A stretch of 64,000 nt of DNA, taken from contig OZ316895.1 of NCBI GenBank assembly GCA_973895155.1, forward strand, positions 6,758,001 to 6,822,000. The letters are read 5' to 3'. A model generated the notes under the pieces. It searched no databases and was not told where the DNA came from. It saw only the letters and a list, made by a program, of their open reading frames with translations. Position 1 is the first letter of the stretch. Each line of letters starts with the position of its first letter. Source of the DNA: Marsupella aquatica. Lineage: Eukaryota > Marchantiophyta. Shown here piece by piece: positions 47,590 through 59,161 of this stretch. The position numbers and the translations under genes are program-made.

Positions 47590-48600
47590 TTTAGAACTTT
47601 TGTGTGTCATTAGCAAGCCCCTTCACCTGGTAACATGGTACACAAAAATGCCGATGGACTCTTGGGACTCAACCTCCGCACCTACTTGGCCTTGCCTCCC
47701 CAACGCAAGCTCCCTTGGGAGACTGAACGCGGCTTGGCTGCTGTTCGGTAGGATTTGGCAAGCAGGCGAGTTAACACCCGCAAACCCCGAGACCCTAAGG
47801 TACCTCCAGATCCAGCTGAGCTCAGGAGGGCGTAGCCCTCCTCAAGAGAGTTCCAACGCATCCAAGAAGTCCTTTAACGGACTTTCCGTTGGGAAGATAT
47901 TGTCATTTCTGTTTGGCGGTTTCCCTTAGTGTCGCGACCGCCACGGCTCACGGCTTCGGCTCGCCTTTAGCCCCAGGGAGACACCACTCCTCTTATATAT
48001 GCTTTTGGAGACCTGCCACCCCCAGACCAGCTTTGGTCCCTAAACATTTGGCCCCAACCCGGATCCCATCGCGCATAATGGGCGCGCCACTAACTGGCAA
48101 CGCCAATAACTTTCTTGATAGGCATCCGCAAGCGGAGTGCCTTAGCCCTTTGTGATCGGGCCGACCCGGTGCTCATGCCTAGGCTCTCAGGTCTGATCGC
48201 CGCTTGGGGCCCCCAACTTGCGCCCCAAGTGTCCGTTGCCAATGACTTTAACTCCATTGGCCTTGGCCCAAGAGGAGCTCACACTCAAGCCCTCATAACT
48301 TAAAGTCCATCCGGAGGTCCGGATGGCCATCCTTGAGCCCGGCCCATTTCCCCTTGACTCGACCAGCTCTCGGCCAGTCCAAGTCCTTAGTGTGTGCCCC
48401 CAGCTTGGCTCCTTGCCTCGCTAGTGCCACGTCTCATTGCCCACAAGTCTCCCCATGCCAAGTCCTCCCCGGATGGCCTATCCGGGCTTGGACCATAAGG
48501 GAGCTCGGCGTCGGAGTCAGCGACGCCGGAGCTAAGTGTTAAGGTAGTCGAGTTCCGTGACTTCAACCCAGTAACTTGCATTTTGGCATATCATCATATC
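47590..48600 (-). mobile_element. GC-rich island, possible LTR of a Gypsy-type element
   Basis: About 1 kb markedly richer in GC than its flanks, with no sustained frame. On the minus strand a TATA-like TATATAAGAGG stands near 48000-47990 with GC-rich leader-like sequence after it, as in LTR promoters. I could not fix TG...CA ends, a target duplication or a primer-binding site. It could also be decayed coding DNA. Confidence 0.3.
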
Positions 48601-48945
48601 TATCACAGTGCCAATAAAAACAAAGTCACCAACCCCTAGAGAGGATCCAACAAAGGGGAAGAGGTAAAAGGGCAAGACCACAAGATCGAGGGCCAACAAT
48701 ACCTCCACAAGTATATGCCAAACTGCCAAAAAGCAGGAGGCACTGAACCGGGAGACATGATCTCACAAGCCAAAAACCCAATCAAGGGAGAACAAGAAAA
48801 AGGGCAAAAAGCTGAAAAGACCAGGCACTAGCCCAGTGCAAGGAAAACAAAAGAAACACAAACCAAAATCTACGTGTCTGCAAATTGAAGAGCTTGGTAG
48901 AGCTCAGGTGTAAACTGCATAGGAGGGTCAAGCAAGAGAATCTGA

Positions 48946-49620
48946 CTAGATGCCCAGAATCCATGCCTCTCCCATATGAAGAATGTGGAAGGTCTGTGCT
49001 TGCTGGAGTGAAATAGACACCCACTGTAAAAAAAAGGCTGTGATAATAGAAATGGGGGGATAAGGCCATCGCTTGACATAATGAACTGCACGAGAACACA
49101 AGAAACGGTCAAAAGTCGAGTGCAACCCTCCAGAGACCTCCACAGCAAACGGGTAGAAAAGATCCCCCGGGTAACGCATAGCATAAGCCTCCTTAAGGTA
49201 GGCAGCCCTTGCAGCAGCATGGCCCTAGATATGGGCAGCGGACGCCACATTGGCCCCATTCCTAGGGTCAGCAACAACCACATCCCCAAGGGCACCAACA
49301 CCAGCACAAGAGAAGACCAATCAACACGACACCTCTTGGGAATCCCATCCTGGGGAGTTAACACAAGTCTTTGCTCCATCATAACATGATACCTGGAATC
49401 ATGAGCAATGGCTGCCACCATATCCTGTATGTCATTGTGTGTCGCCGTCCGCTTGCTCCTGTGACCACACCGAAGTATGTGAACCCCCTCCCAATCCAAG
49501 GGCACTCCACAGATGCATGTGGGTCGGTTGAGGAGGCAAGTGTGAGGAATATCAAATTGGAGGCACATGGAGGTGGTGAAGATGAAAGAACTCATATGGA
49601 AGGGGGGCCACAATGGGCTG
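48946..49620 (-). mobile_element. Frameshifted C-terminal remnant of a retroelement polyprotein
   Basis: On the minus strand the first part reads PTCICGVPLDWEGVHILRCG, a C-x-C...H...C cluster, then HNDIQDMVAAIAHDS and CRVD. After a shift of frame it continues with DVVVADP...LKEAYAMRYPG and FYPFAVEVSGGLHSTFDRFL. A zinc cluster followed by a nuclease-like D...DVVVADP strand and a 'FxPxAxExxGxLHxxFDxFL' block closes certain plant non-LTR retroelement proteins. At least one frameshift and no reverse-transcriptase core are present, so it is a dead 3' fragment. Confidence 0.5.
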
Positions 49621-49902
49621 GCCGGTAACCAAGCCCTCAAACCAACGCCCGAACCGGATAAAAGACCCACAAGTCCAGGAGCCTCAAACAAATGCTAGGG
49701 AACACAAAAGAAAAAGCCCTACTCAGAAGATAAATAATCTCATCAGTTATCATTCACTTGCATCAGTGTACCTGATATCAGCTGTCACCTCATCTCAGAG
49801 AGTCCGCCAAGTTGCGATGCGAAAAAGAAAAAAATGAAGAAAACAAAATTCTTGAATTTTTCTTCAAAATTTGAAAGAAATTTTTTTTCGTCATGAGGCG
49901 TC

Positions 49903-50180
49903 CGTACCGTACGGACACCTATCTCGGTGAGCCCAGCCGAGATGGGAAAAAAATTTCTGAACTTTTTTTTTTCAAAATTTTTTTTAGTAAAATTTTTGGT
50001 TTTTTTTTCCATGTCTTTTTCGGTCCGTACGCCCCATCTCGGCGAGGCCAGCTGAGATGGGGAAAAAATTTTCAAATTTTGTTTTTCAAAAATTTTTTTT
50101 TTCGGGAAATTTTTAATTTTTATTTATTTTGGATTTTTTTTTGGTCCGTACATCCATCTCGGAGAGGTCAGCCGAGATTG
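49903..50180. repeat. ~120-bp tandem repeat with a CATCTCGGC...GCCGAGATG palindrome
   Basis: Three units at about 49903, 50021 and 50142. Each has 'ggtccgtac' (or 'cgtacgg'), then 'catctcggcgaggccagctg' plus 'agatggg', an inverted repeat, then a long T/A-homopolymer-rich spacer. A fourth, weaker 'acctcggttgcccagttgagatg' follows at about 50187. Frames through it are low complexity. Confidence 0.85.
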
Positions 50181-50274
50181 AATCAACCTCGGTTGCCCAG
50201 TTGAGATGAACGGAAGTTCGAAGGCTCCATCTCAACTCCTAAACTGAGATTCTAAAATTTTTGAAATAACTGAT

Positions 50275-50480
50275 ATGAGTAGAGTTATCAACCACTGATA
50301 AGTAGAGTTATGAACCACTAACCACTGATAAGTAGAGTTATGAACCACTGATAAGTGATGATGTTATGTACCCTCCTACTCAGACTGATGGGGCGCTCGA
50401 ATAAACCCTTGTTGTGTACCCTCCTACTCAGCAGAAAACTGAAAAGACTGATGGGGCTCTCGAGTAAACCCCAAAGGAGG
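50275..50480. repeat. Short direct repeats
   Basis: 'ctgataagtagagttatgaa' occurs about three times from 50275 to 50350. 'tgtaccctcctactcag' and 'actgatggggc.ctcga' each occur twice from 50366 to 50470. Two small tandem families lie side by side. Confidence 0.85.
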
Positions 50481-50499
50481 GTCACCCAGAGCGATTTGT

Positions 50500-53360
50500 C
50501 TAGAACATACATCCTCCGCCCTACTATACTAAGAAAAGGCAACTCCTTCAGTAAAGAAATAGAGTACACGGTAGAGATGCTCTTACCCTACACAATCTAC
50601 GTTGAACTGAGCCAGATCAGTAATGGAGGCCCCACTCACATGGTTTGCATGTAGCGCCGTAGCGGGGCCGGAAGAATCACAGAAAAGTGGACCGAAAAAA
50701 TGGGTAGTACGAACCGTCATCATTATTGCCTTGCTGCTGCGATTTTGACGCAATTGTAAGGGTTTGGCACCCTGCATTGAGCGGTAGTTCTAAAGATAAG
50801 ACTACTGTAGCATAGTCAACCTCGTGGGCATAATTATTCTGTTTTGCAATCGACGGAATGGAGCTTTCTTATTAGAGATCGACAGCGCTTCGTTGCATTC
50901 GCCGGCTCTCGAGTATAATGTGTGAAATTGACTCCATTCGGTTTGTGTGTGCACGATCAAAATACAGAGGAGTTGTTAATACAATCCAATTCAAGGACCT
51001 GGGTTGTTGCTGGCTTCAATCGAAACGAAGTGGGAGCCTTTAATTTGGACTTGAAATCCGATTCTTAAGCAAGACTGCAGACCCTTGGCAGGATTTTATC
51101 AACTCTGACGCTAACCCACGTTGCTTTACTGCTCCAGTTTTCGGTGCCCACAGAGATGACGATGACAGAAATTTATACTTTAATCAATCTCGCTACCTAA
51201 GAGGCGTGGTAGTAGGAAAGGTTGGGACAAGCGTTAGGAGAACATTTCAACTAACTACGAACTGATTAAGACTACCTAAATCTACATAATGTATGCCGAG
51301 TAAGGACAAGCTTCAATTTACAATGGATTGAAGTTCGTAACTTCAAAGGTACTCAGGGAAAGCATCTTGAGAGCTGAATTGATCGGATCGAGTGTGTTGT
51401 TGAACAAAGAATCTTGAGGGAAGCTAATCAAATCCAGGATGCAGAAGAGTGGATGAGAGCTGATTAGAAATTGGGAGGGCCGTGCCATGAAGGTGAGACA
51501 GTGGAGGACGTTTAGACGCTACAAATTGCAAAGAGACGGTAAGCCCGCATGCCTTAGCAAACATTGGTGGAAAAAATGATGCAGCATGTGGTGAGAGAAA
51601 TGAAAACGATAGAGGACATTTCTTAAAAAAGGGTAGAATTCTTACAATATGGCAGCTGTGCAGCGGTTGGTACACAAAGGGGAGACAAATACTCGCGAAA
51701 TGATGCCTGTATATACTTAAATTAAGATACAAATTGAGCAATAACACAACCATTGACCTTAACGATGAACAAAGGAGGATGCTGTGCTGTAGCGTTCATG
51801 ACCTTAGCAATCTAGGGTCTCACCTTCCACCTCTTTCATCCACTAAGGACTGATGGATTCAGTGACGTGGGAAGATTGACCATCTTGCGTTGATACAACG
51901 ATACAACTTTACGACCAAGGCATTATGAAGACTAGGCATATAGATGCTGTCCAAGTCGTCATCTCATAATTGACAAATTGGACTGTTTTTTCTTGATCTT
52001 CCCCCAACACTCACGAACAAATCAAACAAAAACTCGGTGGCAGCTATGGAGCATGATAGACATGATGCGGTTGTTGCCTCAGGTCCTGCTGAAGAACTAT
52101 CAGTCAGTGCCATAAGAGATGACTGTACCGTACAAAAACCAATATACCTACTGGCTGAGAGAGATCTTTGCCAATGTCCGTGCGGCGAGGGAACTACTAC
52201 AACAGGACAGCGTTTGATGTTCAACGGTGTACCTGGCTGCAATTCTGATATGTATTTGGTGTGATGATCTGTAATTCGCTCTGAAGTATCGATGCCTCTA
52301 TTTGGACACCGACCTTCGGGCCCAAATCGACAAAATGGCTTGACAAGATATTATGTCAAATTAGGCTATCAACTAAAACGACTTCTGCCATTCAGGATAC
52401 AGAGTATTTCAGAACACGAGATATCGTCCTCGTCATTCATAACGGTTAACCTGTGAGTTGTCTTTGTTATGCTTAGAGAAACCAACGACAGCAACCAAAC
52501 TAAAGAACAAAAACAGAAAACGAGCACAAACAGGGAACATCTTCCGGCTTATGAACTCTTGTCACAACACTTCGTAATATTTGCCACATGAGTAAGCACC
52601 TGGCGCTTCGTAATCAATTCTCAATTATGAAGCTCACCGAGCTTAAAAGCCGGGTGTGTGGGAATAACTCCAGTAAAGGTCTTTGACGCTACGGGCCGAA
52701 CTTATCCATCAGAATCTCAAGGTTCTCAAGGTAAAATTTCCTTCGCTGACCTAAAGTCTCAAAAACTTTACAAATGTCGACGACAGGACGCAAAATTGTG
52801 TAGCGAAAGCTTGAGTTCCTGTGCCTCAACTACGAAATTCGAAACGAAATTATTTTGACTTCAGACGGAAGATTGCCAAACCAAATAATTGCGTCGGCTT
52901 CACTTCAGTCAAATCTATTCAGTCACTTGTGAAGTATATGTTCAAAGTTCATCGAATTCAAAAATCAGATCATGATACAAGGATCTGGTCACGAAACCGA
53001 AAGAATGTTGAAGAACGAGGAAGGTCACGAGCTATTCCAGTGATTCCTCATCCCTCCTAACATACTACTTGTCATAATCTGGGAGAGTAAGTTCCGCCTC
53101 CAAGCAGAGGTCTCAAGAGTTAGGTTAGCCCTCCCTCTCAGGTTTTTCGCTATAGCCGGCTGCTCAGACAGCGAAATTTGGCCGCCCAGACAGGAAAGCA
53201 GTGATCGAGGGCTCATATCTCTTCCGTAAGGGTCTGATAAACCGGAAGAATCTAATATGGTCAGCGCGACATTCTAGCTGATCTCTACAACTTCTGAACA
53301 GTCAGAAGGTGTAAACCTTGATTTCAAAGCTCTCAATGACGTTAACACACGCGAGTATGT
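50500..53360. other. Intergenic stretch, no supported gene
   Basis: Short frames only (e.g. 52037-52264 +), none recognised. The end of the stretch is probably the 3' untranslated region of the desaturase gene. Confidence 0.4.
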
Positions 53361-53365
53361 ACACT

Positions 53366-54763
53366 TCATTCGATCTTGGAGTCCTCGTTGTACGACATAT
53401 TTACAGTATGATCGTGATGGGTCTTGATTGCTGCGATGTAGCCCGCAACGGCCTTGTAATCAACGCCATACTTCTCGCACAAGCGGGCAATAATCGGTTG
53501 CAGCTTCGGGTGATGACAATGATTAACCGTCGGGAACAAATGATGTTCAATCTGGTAGTTCAATCCCCCGCTGAAGATAAAGCAGAACCTGCTTCTCACC
53601 CCAAAATCCTGGGCAGTGACCACCTGGTGTTTGAACCAGTCCTTATCCTCAGCGTGCGCAGCATCGGGGGTAAGATGGTTGATCTGTGTGTTCATCATGA
53701 ACAACATCGAAAACCAGAGGTATGGGATGAGGGCGAATGCGAAGCACCGAGCCCATGAGTCAAAAACAAAGAATGGCCAACTATGAACCCCTACAATAGT
53801 AGCAACACGTCCAACAACATGCATGGCGAGCCTCATCCCGCTGATCTCCTTCATCGGGACAGTTTCATTGTAGACTTTGTACATCAGCATCCAGAGGTCT
53901 TCCATCGTGGTCATTCCAAACTCAACGGCGACAGACCACCAAAAGAAAATAAATCCCGCATGTCTTTGCTTCTCGTGATAAGGAATCCACTCCACGCTCT
54001 TGTGCTCTCGTTTCATCCAGTAATGGTGCAACAAATCTGGGTCCCGGTCTGCAATATTCGGATAACTGTGGTGTCCAATGTTGTGTTGATGGTACCATGT
54101 GAAAGGGCTTGAGAAGTGAGGCCACACGTACGGGACGAAAGCATTCACTCTCCAGTTATGGTGCAGGGAAAAGTGTGCAGCGTCATGAAATGTGTTCACT
54201 CCCACAACCCACACGCTGAGTGGAAACAGGAACAGGGAAGCCCATTCACCACGCACAAAGCCGACAGTTGCGTAAAGAAACAAAACCGCCATGATAGCTA
54301 TCTCTAACCATCGTGATGGTGTAGCTTTCGTTGCTTCACGGATCGAAATACCCCTTCGTTTGGCTTCGATCTCGAAGTACTCCTTGACTTGGAATCGGAC
54401 AGCTTCCCCGAACTCGCTCTTCCAGATGAATGGGTGGTCTGGAATTCCATGCTGTTCTTCGAGAGTCAAGTACGCCTGTGATTGAGCCTCGCTCACCTCA
54501 TACTTCTCCAAAATGGCATCAAGAATCTTGCGGTGGGTGAATGGATGGTGGCTCTCGAACATCACCGTCCCATCTCTGCTCGCAGCCAGCCCCAAAGCCA
54601 CAGGGCCCCCGGGATGCAACTTCTCGAAATCCGTCAGGTCATACCATTTATTGTGAATCTTTGTGAGGAGTCTGCCTTTCGGCAGCGTGCTCTTTAGGCT
54701 CCCCGTGTGCATAGTGCTCACATGCCGGCCCTTCGGCGGCACGGTGGTCGTTGGTGAATGCAT
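53366..54763 (-). CDS. Cytochrome-b5-fusion front-end fatty acid desaturase
   Basis: Membrane enzyme of the ER that introduces a double bond between an existing one and the carboxyl end of an acyl chain, using electrons from its own b5 domain. 465 residues in one exon. The start is the ATG at 54763; the frame is open further upstream but has no ATG. The N-terminal b5 domain has the haem motif HPGG at 50-53. Three histidine boxes follow: HDAAH (193-197), HNIGHH (227-232) and QIEHH (404-408). The Q replacing the first His of box three marks front-end desaturases (delta-4, -5, -6, -8). Hydrophobic segments lie near 155-190, 270-290 and 315-360. The second box context (HHSYPNIADRDPDL) differs from the moss delta-5/delta-6 enzymes I remember, so regioselectivity is open. 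Confidence 0.93.
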   Translation of the reverse strand: MHSPTTTVPPKGRHVSTMHTGSLKSTLPKGRLLTKIHNKWYDLTDFEKLHPGGPVALGLAASRDGTVMFESHHPFTHRKILDAILEKYEVSEAQSQAYLTLEEQHGIPDHPFIWKSEFGEAVRFQVKEYFEIEAKRRGISIREATKATPSRWLEIAIMAVLFLYATVGFVRGEWASLFLFPLSVWVVGVNTFHDAAHFSLHHNWRVNAFVPYVWPHFSSPFTWYHQHNIGHHSYPNIADRDPDLLHHYWMKREHKSVEWIPYHEKQRHAGFIFFWWSVAVEFGMTTMEDLWMLMYKVYNETVPMKEISGMRLAMHVVGRVATIVGVHSWPFFVFDSWARCFAFALIPYLWFSMLFMMNTQINHLTPDAAHAEDKDWFKHQVVTAQDFGVRSRFCFIFSGGLNYQIEHHLFPTVNHCHHPKLQPIIARLCEKYGVDYKAVAGYIAAIKTHHDHTVNMSYNEDSKIE

Positions 54764-54769
54764 TGCGGA

Positions 54770-56110
54770 AACAAAGAACCACCAGGCCACTCCAAATCCA
54801 AATCCAATCGACGCCTCTGTCCTCAACCCCTTTCTTGATCCAAGATGACTACTAACCACCCTGCCTGCACTTCGATGTACTCACGCGTGCCGCTCACCAC
54901 CACCCGGTTCAAATTCGGGCTTCTCCTGCTCCAAAATAAAAGCGCTCTCCACAACAGCGCCACTCAACGAGAGACGATTCAGACTCGAGTTTCTTCACCA
55001 ATCTCAACTTCGGCTTCAGAGGATCCAAACAAGGTTAGACCCAAGACCAACCCTTATACTCTGCGCACCGTGGAGTGGTCTTGAAGCCGCCAGCATCCGC
55101 TCCGAGATCCACTGAGAAAGCACTTTGATGGAGGACCCACAAGCTTCATACGCAAGTCGTCATGTCATATCGTGAGAGCTACCCCGAATAGGGATGCTCC
55201 GCTGCTCCAACCGATTCCCTGCGACTACCCCGCACAACTAGCAGACTTGACGACCACTCCAAGCGCACAAAACAGCATTCTGCGCTCCTAATATGATGAC
55301 GACGATTCACGCGTTCTTGTATCTCCGCACAACCCACCCCCTGTGCATGCAGCGCGGCCTCCAACCTCTGCCTCCAATCGCTCTTATAGCAATGGCGAAA
55401 GGGGAGGCGCGGAGCCGATGGCATGAATTGGATGGATCAATCACTGCGCTGGCCCGCTCGCTGGCAACTCGACCTCCCCACCGGTGCTCTAATTGCTGTC
55501 GGTTTGGACACTCATCATCCCTTTCGCAGTTCGCTGCTTTGCTTTGCTGTGCGCCTGTGCGTGACAAACTACCACTACTGTATCCGCTGGACTCTGCGTG
55601 GCGACGCCCTCGCTCCTGTGATGGACAATCACTCTCTACTGGGCGGTGAAATTAACGAATGCGATTGGATGCGAATAATGCAATTATCATCAGTCTACAG
55701 TAGTAAAGAGTTGTACACAGTCCTTCAACAAAACTGATTCCGATTTTGAATCGTCCATCGCCGAGGCCGACGAGGAAGAGGCGGAGGGAGGCTGCGGACC
55801 TACCACGAAGGCAACGACTCCATCGCTGGTCCGCCTGGTCGACTGCCATTCACGGGGAACTACCCTCGACCTCGTCACTGCCTTGCCACCTTGCCCTCCC
55901 AGTTAAGTTTCCCCACGTCCCGGCCCGCGACTGTATTCGGTATATCGCACGTAGGTGACGGTCGGTTACTCGGTTCTCTACCGGTACCGGTACCCGTACC
56001 CGTCACCGGGTAGGCCCCACTCCGGCCGGTTGGGCCCCATGCAAACGTTTTCCTGAGGGCTGAGGTGGCATGTGGGCGCGAACTCGATCGGGCGACATTT
56101 TTTGACGTTA
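54770..56110. other. Stretch upstream of the desaturase, no second gene seen
   Basis: Contains the presumed desaturase promoter and leader. GC-rich frames at 55.2-55.9 kb are not recognised and lack a consistent domain. Near 55985 is a short 'accggtacc' / 'cggtacccgtacccg' repeat. Confidence 0.4.
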
Positions 56111-56114
56111 CTTA

Positions 56115-56519
56115 GGGGGGCTTTACAAGACGGTGGGGGCAGTTCACTCTCTCTTCATCCAGAGCAAAGCTGATGGCCATTTTATTCCACAAAAGTTAAA
56201 ATGCCTGAGCCAAAATGTGTCAGGTTTGGAAGTAATCAATGCAATTCCCTTAAAACAAGCGGCCGTTTGCTCCAAGTTTTTAGACCACCTCAAGAGGAGG
56301 TCTAAGTTTTTGACAAAAAAGCTTGCACACCTCACCAAAAAATGGGACCCACAAGGGGCCCACTGACAGATGACTAGGTTCGGTAATGCTTTTTGTTCAT
56401 TGTGCCCCCAAGTTCATGTAAAGTGAAGTGTGGCCAATTCCCACATATGAATGGCTAGGATTGCATCTTTCACTTAGAAAAAATGGAATGGCTGCCCCCA
56501 AGTTCTTGTAAAGCCCCCC
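56115..56519. mobile_element. MITE of the 'CTTTACAAGA' family with TTA duplication
   Basis: 405 bp. Left end GGGGGGCTTTACAAGACGGT and right end (reverse complement) GGGGGGCTTTACAAGAACTT both continue into GGGGGCAG, giving inverted repeats of about 27 bp with three mismatches. TTA flanks both sides (56112-56114 and 56520-56522). Inside are the hairpin 'agaccacctcaagaggaggtct' (about 56281) and a subterminal repeat of the right end near 56405. Non-coding. TTA duplication suggests PIF/Harbinger. Confidence 0.85.
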
Positions 56520-57207
56520 TTATTACTACATCACTCTTAATTCACTTGCCCTGCTTCAATTGTTAAAAAATAAAATAATTGGTAGATTGTTAAATTTTTA
56601 AATGTAATTTATTGGAGTTTACTGTCTTGTATTTTCCGTGACTTGAAAAGTGTGTTATACCTCTCTCATTTTGTAGTTGAGGCAAATTTGGTTCCCCAGT
56701 TGGAAGGGGTCACAACTGTAGCTTATAATATCTCCCTGAAGAACCTTTATTTAATGGGTTTCTTTTCTTTCTTTTCGTGAGACTCACCATCCAATCCTCG
56801 AGAAGATGCCTGTCCTGTCACACAGGCCAGATGTGTCACGTGTAGCCTCACACACGCGACATGATGCAGATTTGAACTCATGATCCAAACGAGGATACGG
56901 TGCTCAAATGTCGGAACAAGTCTACACTGGAGAAGTGCTTAGTAAAAGTAACTCAAAAGAACTTGAAAATATTCTTAGGTTTCATGTTCATAACGATGAT
57001 ACAAAAATTTCAAAGTCAAGTGTGGTGAGTGTCACACTAACTGTTTTCGTTACCCTTTCTCCTATCAATCTCTTGTATAAGATACCATAAAAGTAATTAA
57101 TGGATCATTGCTTAGCAAAAATTGAATCATGGTCCAGGATGAACATGCTATACTGTATGGGTGCAGAGTCAATCTAAGTTCTCACTCAGTGGAGTTACCC
57201 CGTCTCA

Positions 57208-58585
57208 GAGGGCTTTACAACAACCCGGAGCTGGGGCACAAATTTTCAGTGTTCATTCATTGCAAATTCGAGATTCAATAGGGTGTCTCAGTTGGCCATT
57301 TCCTAATTTTATTGGATCAGCCAGTTAGGGGGCTAACTGCTGTATGTTTGTCGGATCAGCCCCCTCAACATTGTCAAATGTTGAAATTGATCATTCGTTT
57401 TAAAGGGTGTTGACACAGTTGCACGGACCAATTTTGTTGTGAAGGCTGGTGCACCAACAGCTAAGGGCCACTTTACAAGACGGGTGCGGCAATTTAGTCC
57501 CTCTTTTTTCATGATCGGATAAATCATAACCGTTGTTTCAGCCTGCCCGGGCGCTCCTTGCTTTAGAAGACTGGCGCGGCAAGTTGAGCTACGGGAATAA
57601 CCGAACCTGCATTCTGGTATGGATCAGCTCGGGCCAGCCGGCTTGGGACTCTCATCCAGGCGCTAGACTATCGGACCTCCGGAGGTGCGAAGTTGGGCAG
57701 CCCGCTTCCTCCTAGGATTCCTGCCTTGGATTGGTCTAGAATCCTACCATACCACTAAAAGTTGGGCTCTTATAGCCCTGGTAGAAAGCACTCAAATTGC
57801 CGCGCCCATCTTGTAAAGTGACCCTAAGTTAGTGGCCATAGCGTTTCTAGTGAACCACAGATTTTAAACGTATGACACCCCCAGTATTCCAATCCCCCTA
57901 AAATAGCTGGTTTGAGACACTTGATTGCATCGACTAAAGCTAAAATGCTTTAGCCTAAATGTGTGAAGTCCAACAAATATACACTAGAGACATACATTTC
58001 ACTCAATAAATAAGTATTTATTGAAAAGTTGTGAATATGGGACGAAATCTCAAATAGTTGCTCGTGAAGTTTGGAAAGAAAACGCATCTTCTAAGAATAT
58101 TCAAAGCATTGTTTTTAGAAAACATTGGCCTTAAAATCGTAGTTAAAGTAGAGAAATGAAATCTGGGAGAAATTATATATGGCATTGAGCTATAATTAGA
58201 AAAATATATCAACTTTTCCGTCAGTGCATGCGAAAACCTCATAGTAAAAACACAAGATGCTCAGTAGAAACGAACCGAGGGTCCATTCTTTTTGACCAAC
58301 TTTTTCACAAAGAAAAAATAGGCACATCAGCCAAAAAGGGGGACCCACAAGGGGCTGACTAGCATGTGACATGGACAGAGAATTATTTTATCAGATTGCG
58401 CCCCAACTTCACGTAAAGTCAAGTCTGGCCCAGAGGTTGGCTAGGCCAGATAATAATAGTTTTATCAAGATTGTACTCCCCCACGTCCATGTAAAGTGAA
58501 ATCTGTCCCACATTTGAATGGCTGGGATGACATCTTAAACATAAAAAAACAATACCGACGTCCTCGTTCTTGTAAAGCCCCCCCC
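57208..58585. mobile_element. Larger related MITE interrupted by a nested one
   Basis: The left end GAGGGCTTTACAACAACC and the right end (reverse complement) GGGGGGGGCTTTACAAGAAC match the same family. TCA flanks both (57205-57207 and 58586-58588). The right part shares blocks with the 56.1-kb element ('gggacccacaaggggc', 'catgtaaagtgaa', 'gaatggctgggatg'). The element at 57465-57824 is inserted within it. The left boundary is the weaker one. Confidence 0.5.
57465..57824. mobile_element. Nested MITE of the same family, TAA duplication
   Basis: 360 bp with ends GGGCCACTTTACAAGACGGG and (reverse complement) GGGTCACTTTACAAGATGGG, each followed by a short variable part and GCGGCAATTT. TAA flanks both (57462-57464 and 57825-57827). 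Its termini form a distinct subfamily (GGGYCACTTTACAAGA) from the 56.1-kb copy. Confidence 0.85.
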
Positions 58586-59161
58586 TCATTGGCTCTCTCC
58601 GGGGGCCGGACGTCCCCGGTTTCTCTTGGTGTGATCGCCAAGTCTTCTCTACCTGCCGCCTTCACTGGTAATTGCTCGTCGGCTTCCTGGACCGTTTTCT
58701 GAGGTGCCATGTGGGCGTGAACTCGATTGAAGCTATGACGCAACGGGCTTACCCGCCTCTCATTTCACAACACTCTTCATGCAACGCACCCAGCAAACGA
58801 AGCTATGGAGTGCTCTGGGTGGACCTACCATCGACAATTAGTAGGAAGCTCCATGCGAGCAAGACACGTAAAACCTTTTTAATGTATATGGAATTTGTTT
58901 CCAACTTGGAATCGATTCCCCTTTTCTGTGATTCTCTCACCGTCGGAATGGCGGTGTTAACAAGTACTGTAGTGACTATGGTGTGGTGTTCTGGTGGGCT
59001 CAACGCCTTGGATTGTATCCCGTTCTGTGAGGAGTTCGGGATGGCGGAGTGGCAATGGCAATAATGCGAGGAGGTTAGGAGAAGGACGGGGAGCGTGGTC
59101 GACCTCGGAAGCTCGGTGGAGCTTGCGGTCGCGGAGAGTGAGCGAGTGAGGATCTGGCCCG

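Noticed and set aside
49785-50204. K/F-rich frames on both strands
   Set aside because: Low-complexity translations of the A/T homopolymer tandem array.
54764-54859. Longer desaturase N-terminus
   Set aside because: The frame is open there but has no ATG, so a eukaryotic start at 54763 is chosen.
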